A stretch of 64,000 nt of DNA from NCBI GenBank assembly GCA_027475525.1, contig JAMWFC010000122.1, forward strand, positions 930,001 through 994,000, in the 5' to 3' direction. Position numbers and translations under genes: made by a program. Below are positions 57,458 to 64,000 of this stretch, in pieces. The notes beneath the pieces were generated by a model. The model was not told where the DNA came from. It saw nothing but the letters and a program-made list of their open reading frames with translations, and ran no database searches. Source of the stretch: Macrolepiota albuminosa (lineage: Eukaryota; Basidiomycota; Agaricomycetes; Agaricales; Agaricaceae). The first letter of the stretch is position 1. Each line of letters starts with the position of its first letter.

Positions 57458-59953
57458 TTACGCGTTAGCTTCGACAACTTGATCGAAGATCTTGACTTTG
57501 GGAGGGGACCCAGCCGCCGGGCAAATGAGCCCTCCTGCACGCTTTTTGAGCGATGCACTGGTCAGAGAAGAGATGACGGCGAGAGAACGCTTCTGGTTGC
57601 CGAAGCATTTCTGGTGTCAGTGTGTCAGCGCGGGAGTCTCAACGGATAAAGTACGGCTAACCTGAAAAATTTCAAATGACTTGTTGAACAGCGGCACTTG
57701 AGTGTTCGCATTGAAGAGACCGAAGAAGTCAGCGTCTGCACCGGCGTTCACGTTCAAACCAGCGTCGACTTTGATACACCCGCCAAAGGAAGCACTGTCA
57801 TCCACGGGATTCAACTTGGCTAAGGTAGCAGCAGGAGATGAAGCAGAAGACACGGAAGAAAGCGCAGAGGTAAAAGAATATGGAGGAGAAGGTTGGAAAG
57901 ATGCCGCAGAAGATGCAGAGGAAGACGGAGCAGAAGACGGAGCAGAATATACTGCAAAGGATGCTGCAGAAGTTGCAGCATCTGACAGAGCAGTAAACGT
58001 CGAATATTGGTCAAGAGCGGTAGATGTCGTGGAAGGCACCTCTGCCGCAACGATGGCATCACGAGGCATGTAACGACCAATGGTCCTGAACCCATCACGC
58101 TTCGTCTTATCGTTGGTCTGGGAGGAAGCTCCGAGAGAGAGGTTTATCTCCGCAGAGGCGTCGAGGGTGAGGGAGATGCCGGCATCAACGATGTTGTTGA
58201 GTGCAGACACTTTTAAGTTGAGAGAGGGAATAAGGTGAGCTTGGACATTTCCGCTGGCTTGGACAGAGGGAGAGACAGAAAGTTGCAATGCTGACAGAAA
58301 GGGAAAGACCTAGATTGGTATGACAATGGATCAATAGATGGGAGACTTACGAGTATCACAGATAGTGAATGCATTTCCTGCGTCGTTCGTCTGATCGCTT
58401 TTGGGAGGGAAGGTCAGCTGGGCTTTGTCTAACTTGTAATTAAGGCCGACGGTCGTGTCTGCCTGAAGATCGAGACCAGCAGATGCCTGTGCGTCAACTT
58501 CGAAAGTCGGACCGATTGTGAGCAGCCTGTTCTGGTTGTCAGGGTTGAATATCGTTTCAAGCTCGCGTACACGTACCCTGGGAAGTCAAGCCCAGGGATC
58601 CCTAGCTCGAAAATCTTCAGTTTGCCAGAGTCAAGGGTACCCTGGAGTTTCGAAAGCAAACAATTATTTTAGTACTAAAGTATGGCATAAAGTGACGCAC
58701 AGAAGCGGTAGCCTTCATTGTCATAGTGCCATTAATGTCGCCACTCATGTCTAAAGATACATTCAGTCGACTACTTTGTCTCTCATGATGAAAAATGGCC
58801 GCTCACTGATAATTAAGGAGAAGGCCTCGACGTTGGGTGGGATAATAGTACCAGATGCAGCAACTCCAATAGCTGCGACAGCATTAGCCTTAGCATCAAC
58901 GTCGACCGTGAGTGAGGCTGTAATGGGTGGGCACGACAATTGCGCATTTAAAAGGTTGAAGTCCTGGTCAACGCTCAACGGAGGAAGAGCTTGGGAGTTG
59001 TTGAAGTTGAACGTATCAAGGTCCTTAATAGCTGGAAAGCATGTCAGAAGGTAGTACTTCTATCGTCTATGGAATCAACCGACAGTCAATGACATCACCG
59101 ACAATGTCGCTTAAACCCCGCTCAATATTTTCTATGTTGTAGTTCACGCTGCGGCGAGTGGAATTCGCACCGGAAATGTCGATGTCAGCAGCAGCTCCCT
59201 TGACGTTGGCGCCCTGGACAGCAAAGTTGATTGTACCAGTCCTTCAAAATAATAGTTGTGTGTCAGATATATGGGCACAATAGACACTGAAGATGTTTAC
59301 TTAGACGGATCAGTGGCATTGAAGTTGGTATCGAGAGTCAGAGCTTTAACCTGAGGCCGTTTGCCATCACGTCGAACAATCTTCATTGAGATAGATTCCG
59401 GAATAGATTGGTCGTCGGGAATCCAAGCGCGAGCCACCCGAGCAAAGGCACTCTTTCCACACTGTTTGATTTTATCATAAGCATCGAAAAGTTGTCCTTT
59501 GTCTCCACGTACATTTTCAGGCAAGCGAACAATCTTTCCTGCGGCTCCTGAGCCTTTATCGAGGTGAGAACAACCAGCGGCTGTGGAATCGTCGTCGCTG
59601 TTACAGACAAGACGAATATCTTGTGCAAGTTTATCCGGCGAGCAGCCGATGATATTCCATCCTGCAGCTAGCGTAATATCTGAGATAGCGTCCGGAGAGC
59701 CCCACTATTCCCCTTTAACACCGTCGAAAGATAAAGAGGAACCGGCGAGATACTCACAACTTTAAATGATCCAGACGAATTCCCTGCAGAATCAGGAATA
59801 TCTAGGTTCAAGTGTTATGTGGTTACTGCTGGTTGTCCTCACTGGAACCTTACCATAGGAGCAGACGCCAGAAAGGCATGGTTTACTCCAATCATTCAAT
59901 GCTCGTACAGCGCCAGCAAAAAGAGAGAAGAGAACAAGAGTTGAATGGACCAT
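57458..59953 (-). CDS. Large secreted protein of a mushroom-specific beta-rich family, function unknown
   Basis: Eleven exons on the minus strand: 59953-59854, 59801-59758, 59704-59513, 59461-59301, 59241-59084, 59031-58807, 58750-58701, 58641-58577, 58526-58351, 58290-57662, 57610-57458; 1953 nt, 650 residues, phases all close. A signal peptide is clear (MVHSTLVLFSLFAGAVRA). Conserved blocks are NDWSKPCLSGVCSYD, WGSPDAISDITLAAGWNIIG, IRLVCNSDDD...GCSHL, GKIVRLPENCGKSAFARVA, SGTLDSGKLKIFELGIPGLD, LLTIGPTFEVDAQASAGLDL, SVSPSVQASGNVQAHLIPSL, GGCIKVDAGLNVNAGADADF and KCFGNQKRS. A Ser/Ala/Pro linker of about 80 residues looks O-glycosylated. I recall close relatives in many Agaricomycetes (possibly the DUF7029/DUF7223 group) but know no function; cell-wall or extracellular binding is a guess. 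Regular alternating hydrophobic repeats suggest stacked beta domains. Confidence 0.85.
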
Positions 59954-62899
59954 GGTAGATTAAAGCGAGAAATAACTATTTTCTTGAATACGGACCAAAA
60001 GAACGGGTGCGATAAAGGAAGGTCAGGACGAGACCCAATGACAAATGGCTGGTCGTCCACGAACTAGAAAGAAATGCGATAGGAACCGAAAAGCTTTCAA
60101 CGCACCATTTATACTTGACTGGCTCCCTGTCAGGTAGTTAGAGTCTCGAAGTCTGACGCGTTGCCAGTAGCGATAGATTGATTGGTCTTGACATGTGTAT
60201 ACACAGTATACCACAGTAGTACAAGGCTGTTGCATCATGCAAATAGTATTGATAGAACGTCTTTGCAAGCGCCAATGAAATCTGCCAGTAGGCACAAATG
60301 ATGAGGAAGCTGACAAGCCGTTTACGGACAAATCAAGCTCCTCAAGCAGAAACGGAGAAATTGTAGATATCAGCCTCTATGCAGCATTCATAAGCCAATA
60401 AGCTGCCGGGTGAAAACACATCTAATGTGTGCTCGTACAGCATATCATAGGTTCAGGGAAGCAGGCTGTCATGCTCGTTACCCGCTTATGTAAAGCTTTA
60501 AATTATTACAGGGTTCAATTTTGTGCTTAAGTTTTGTTCGATACCTGTACAGCTTATACCTATGTCTCAATCCCTGTCAATCTGCAACCTCTGCATATTG
60601 CAGTGCGCCAAACTGTCTAACGTATCCATATGCATTGTCCCCCGTTGTCTGTTGTTGCTTCACTTCCATCATCGGGATTATCATTCGAGTTACCTTCTGT
60701 TTCAACTTGCCAATGTCAAGCCTCGACAGTCGTTGCCATCATGACCACAGGCTCCAAGGATCCCTTTCCTCCAACTGAAAATGATCATCATTATGGCATC
60801 ACTGCAAGCGACGAGTTTCACGACTGTCCATAAGGCATAGAGAGCACTCTTTTAGGGGTTATAAAAACTTCGATCGGAAAAACAGCTGATTATCCCAGTG
60901 TCGATCCAGTATATGGCGCAGGATATACATTTGTTTCCTCTAAAAGAGCCATGCTGCTAAATCACGTTGTGATATCACTTCACTCAATATGATACCTCTT
61001 CCGTTTTTTGTCCGCGATTCTTCATGCCCTCTGTGACTCAACTAAAGCTTTGAGCTCATCCATCCCTTGTCAACCTTGATTGGAGCAGTTTTTTGTGACT
61101 GCTGTGAGTGCGTATCGAATCAGATAGATTCGTCAAATCTGTCAAGTATCATCAACAGTCCAAGAGATTCTCTCGACTTATGAGTCTGTCGGAAAGAGTT
61201 TAGACGCATGCCAGCAGTCTGCATCATGGATTGTACCAGTATCATTGTCAAATGTCGGTGCTAAACTTTCTCCAACGTAGGCGAAGCTACTAGATGTGGA
61301 TTTCCTGAGTCTCTCAGCGTCCGTCAGAAATTTCTCCATATGAATTTCCTGAATACGACTGATCAAACCTTTCCATGGTACGACGTTGCGAGAATGAGAG
61401 AGCATACGAGAGCGGATATGTCGGTTCAAATGCGTTGTCCTGGTAAATTTCAGGCATAAAGTGCAACCATTTGTCTGTAGCAACAAGGATATTCCTTGTC
61501 AGCACTAAGGTTAAACTGGAAGCTAGCTTCTCTTCTAGACAGCAGACATCGCCTCTGTGGTTTCTCATCCCACTTACTTTTTTGTAATATGGTTTATGAA
61601 ATCATCCTGGCTCAGTTTACCCTCACATCCTCACATCCATCATCGGCATACTCCGTTCCCTCAGATTCCTCTTAATTCCGCTAGGTATAGTCACTCGACT
61701 TTCACAATTGTGGTGTCGCGGCTACTTGATGTATGCCGGAGTGTGGCGTATGCACCCCTGACTTCAAAAGCTGTTGAACCGTGCTGAACCCTCAAGATGA
61801 CCTCCGTCCGGGGACTCTAAAGCCCTGGCCAACGCGTAATTATATTAGCAACAGAATTTATTTGTAGGATGTCTGGTAGCGTCGTTTCATATATGTACAT
61901 AAAAATCATGGATCATCCCTGCTATTAGGGAAAAAGGAAATCCAGGGGCATCCTATGTATTCAGAAGCATTTTGCTCCGTACAGATGACTGGGACCATAT
62001 CAGTTGGTCATTGATTAACCGTCAGAAGAACCGATTATCACATGGGATTATTCAGAACAAATCTCCTGGAAACATTCGCAAGCGGTCAATGTCGTCAGAA
62101 GACGTCAGAACAGCACTTTCAGATTCTCACGATATAAGAGTCGTAAACTGCACGAGCTGGCCTGAGCGCATGAGCGGATCACTCGAAAGCTCGTGATGCG
62201 AACAACGCGGGCATCATGAGGGAATTTCGCCACCGTGTATTAAGATATCTATCTCATCAGGATGGCCCCAAGGCTGTGTCGAGTTGAACATATATGGTAG
62301 AATGCAAACAAAAGACATAAGAAAGTTGGAACGTTATGTTAAGAAATTTTGATTTGTCTGCACACTTTGTTGACAATAACGTGGCGGAAGAAGGCATGAA
62401 GATTATCGAACGTCATACATACTTTCCCATCTTTTGGACTTGTATCACTGGTAGTAGTCTATTGAAAAAGGTGTGTTTTTGAAGTTAAGCAATGTTATAT
62501 AGGGGGGTACATAGTTTATTCTCCCCATCCGATACTTATTATGTTCATATTGATATGTGTATTGAGGTTGATCAATAGCCCCCTTGGCGGCCACTTCCTT
62601 CAAAAACAAGAGTTATTGTCATCGTGGGTTCATAAATGCATTTGGAACCATATCCGAAGTGATGAGAGTTCGGGGAAGGCGGTCCGATAATCGGCAAGGT
62701 ATGCACGGCTCGTTCCACTACAAGGCTGCTGATCTGGGCGCTATCAGCCGATCTCCACAGGTGCGCATCAGGAATGGACTGTGAATTGTCTGTTTCACAT
62801 GCCTGATAGGGGTTCGACCATGAAACTAGGAGCAATGGCCAAAGATATGCGTTCCGAGCAGTATAACAACATTTCGTGAGATTGACCACCTCTATATAA
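59954..62899. other. Long interval without a supportable complete gene
   Basis: Nearly 3 kb between the start of the secreted-protein gene and the stop of the fungal_trans regulator. Composition is normal for a gene region. A zinc-finger-like fragment (61,178-61,486, minus) is listed separately. Other open frames lack starts, splice sites or coding character. No repeats or RNA genes recognised. Confidence 0.35.
61178..61486 (-). other. Fragment with a degenerate C2H2-like finger
   Basis: Minus-strand open frame without ATG reading GCTLCLKFTRTTHLNRHIRS, which has C-x2-C and H-x3-type helix character (FTR..HLNRH) but lacks a second His at normal spacing. ERLRKSTSSSFAYVGESLAP follows and a stop at 61,178. 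A tACAG acceptor sits just upstream. It could be a decayed exon related to the neighbouring regulator gene. Low support. Confidence 0.25.
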
Positions 62900-64000
62900 C
62901 TACCAGTATACCAGGGCTGTGGGGTGTTTCTTCTGTAGGCGTTTGACAAGGAACCCTGATATAGCCGTAAGATAAGAATCATTGCAAAGAAAATAATAAA
63001 CGCTCTTACTCATGAAGACGTTATTTTCTGAGAACTTTGACATCTGTGTGAATATAGAATGGAGCATTGTAGAGGATCGCCCATTACTTCCTGTAGTCAC
63101 AGAATCTGGTCGAAAGAGCTCGTGTATGAACACCTCACATGCTGCTGTCCAGAGTACCTGAAGAAACAGAAATTAAAAGAATATCCCGGAATAGACGTAT
63201 CGACTCACTCCGATGATTGGGTCGAATCGGATAGAACTCGTGGGTGGTATATCGTGCGTCAAGAGACTCATTTCTTGGGCGGCTGAAAGCGCTTTCTGCC
63301 TAGCTCGTATCTTTCCTTTTTGGAGGTGCGGTAGATGTAGTTTAATGGTGGCAGCATGCGTCATCATTTGCATCATTAAGAGAGTGTCCATTTCCAAAGG
63401 TGTCACGTCCATTCCATCGATCATAGGAAACTGACTTTTGAACTGGTCGATAACAGCGTCGAGGCGGTTGAATTCGCATGGTTCCCGGTTGGAAACTTCG
63501 AGTGCATCGGCATTGGACGCATAGACGGTCGCTTGTTCTAAGAGGACGGCAGCCTTTGCGTGTAGCGCCATGACGGAGAACCCTTCGACATTTGTGCTGT
63601 CTAGGAATCCTTTGATAGTGCCGCTGCTCACTGACGGGAGTAGTTGCTAGTATCTCACTGAGCGCAAGAAAGGTGAAGAGGATAGGTCAACTCACGAGCT
63701 CATATTCAAACGCGTCCATGGGCCAAGGAGTGTCTACGCCAATCGTCTGGAGATCGTAGAACATAGAATGAGACTCTTGAATTGCAATCCAGGTATTGTT
63801 GAGGATGAGGACGGCCCAAAATGCGTCCACGCGTTCTCCCTCCTGAGTGTCATCGTTGGCTTTGGCTAAAGACGATAATTGTTGTCGCGGTGAATTTATA
63901 GGCGTTGATGAGGAAACCGTCGGTTCTGGAGTGCGGATTCGGTGAAACCCGGATGACAAGCAAAGAGAGACGGCAGCGTTTGCATGATAGTGGCCAGCGA
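62900..64000 (-). CDS. Fungal-specific transcription factor (fungal_trans domain), 3' part; continues off the right edge
   Basis: Minus strand, entering at 64000. Visible exons: 64000-63696, 63646-63209, 63157-63010, 62955-62900, with 49-54 bp introns and closed phases. The text ANAAVSLCLSSGFHRIR, GERVDAFWAVLILNNTWIAI and GVDTPWPMDAFEYEL is the middle-homology region of Zn2Cys6 regulators. GFSVMALHAKAAVLLEQATV, FNRLDAVIDQFKSQFPMID, MMQMMTHAATIKLHLP and VLWTAACEVFIHEL complete the helical domain. The last exon gives FLVKRLQKKHPTALVYW and a TAG. The DNA-binding Zn cluster should lie beyond 64,000. Target pathway unknown. Confidence 0.85.

Noticed and set aside
62572..62982. 136-codon minus-strand frame at the end of the fungal_trans regulator
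   Set aside because: It begins inside the last intron of that gene and runs in a different frame past its stop; the in-frame last exon ends at 62,900.

Overview
The window reads as nuclear DNA of a filamentous, mushroom-forming basidiomycete (Agaricomycetes). The genes carry many introns of about 45-60 bp with GT..AG ends. The set is fungal: a bifunctional ARG5,6 precursor, a calcineurin catalytic subunit, tandem FAD amino-acid-oxidase-like genes, a C2H2 regulator and a Zn2Cys6-type regulator. The left part is a nest of fungal LTR retrotransposons. I cannot name the species.

Layout. 1-19.6 kb is a retroelement graveyard. It holds the 3' half of a Ty3/gypsy element (element A: end of pol, an antisense spliced accessory gene, polypurine tract, 3' LTR), a degenerate Ty1/copia (copia-1), a Ty3/gypsy element on the minus strand (gypsy-C) and an older gypsy (gypsy-E), each riddled with solo LTRs. 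19.6-25.5 kb is a small gene island with a pyridoxamine-phosphate-oxidase-like gene and a hypothetical gene. 26.4-40.3 kb is a second nest: remnant element B with the same kind of antisense gene, two side-by-side solo LTRs, a Tc1-like DNA transposon, and a nearly complete copia-2 (31,545-38,256, 5-bp target duplication TATAT) that landed in another gypsy-C copy. A hAT-like MITE lies at 40,761-41,083. From 41.7 kb to the end is ordinary gene-dense sequence: C2H2 regulator (-), two tandem DAO-type oxidoreductases (+), ARG5,6 (+), calcineurin A (+), a large secreted protein (-), and the 3' part of a fungal_trans regulator (-) running off the right edge. I traced splice sites for these genes and the exon phases close in frame.

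Most notable points. (1) Element A, and independently remnant B, carry an intron-containing gene on the opposite strand between pol and the 3' LTR; it encodes a six-cysteine, Gal4-like cluster. (2) Five perfect tandem duplications, all with a period of exactly 77 bp, occur at unrelated places in the repeat-rich half and nowhere else. One of them breaks the copia-1 gag frame, which closes again when one copy is dropped. This looks like contigs abutted with an unmerged 77-mer overlap. (3) Parts of the retroelement half are almost free of CpG, and the copia-2 stops and clear LTR base differences are all transitions, which points to cytosine deamination.

How the genes relate. ARG5,6 makes the two mitochondrial enzymes for steps 2 and 3 of arginine synthesis and has a CCAAT-TATA-GAGTCA arrangement just upstream. 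Calcineurin A follows in the same direction and ends convergently with the secreted-protein gene. The two DAO genes are a tandem duplicate with the same exon plan, but only the first has a signal peptide. Nothing suggests one biosynthetic cluster.
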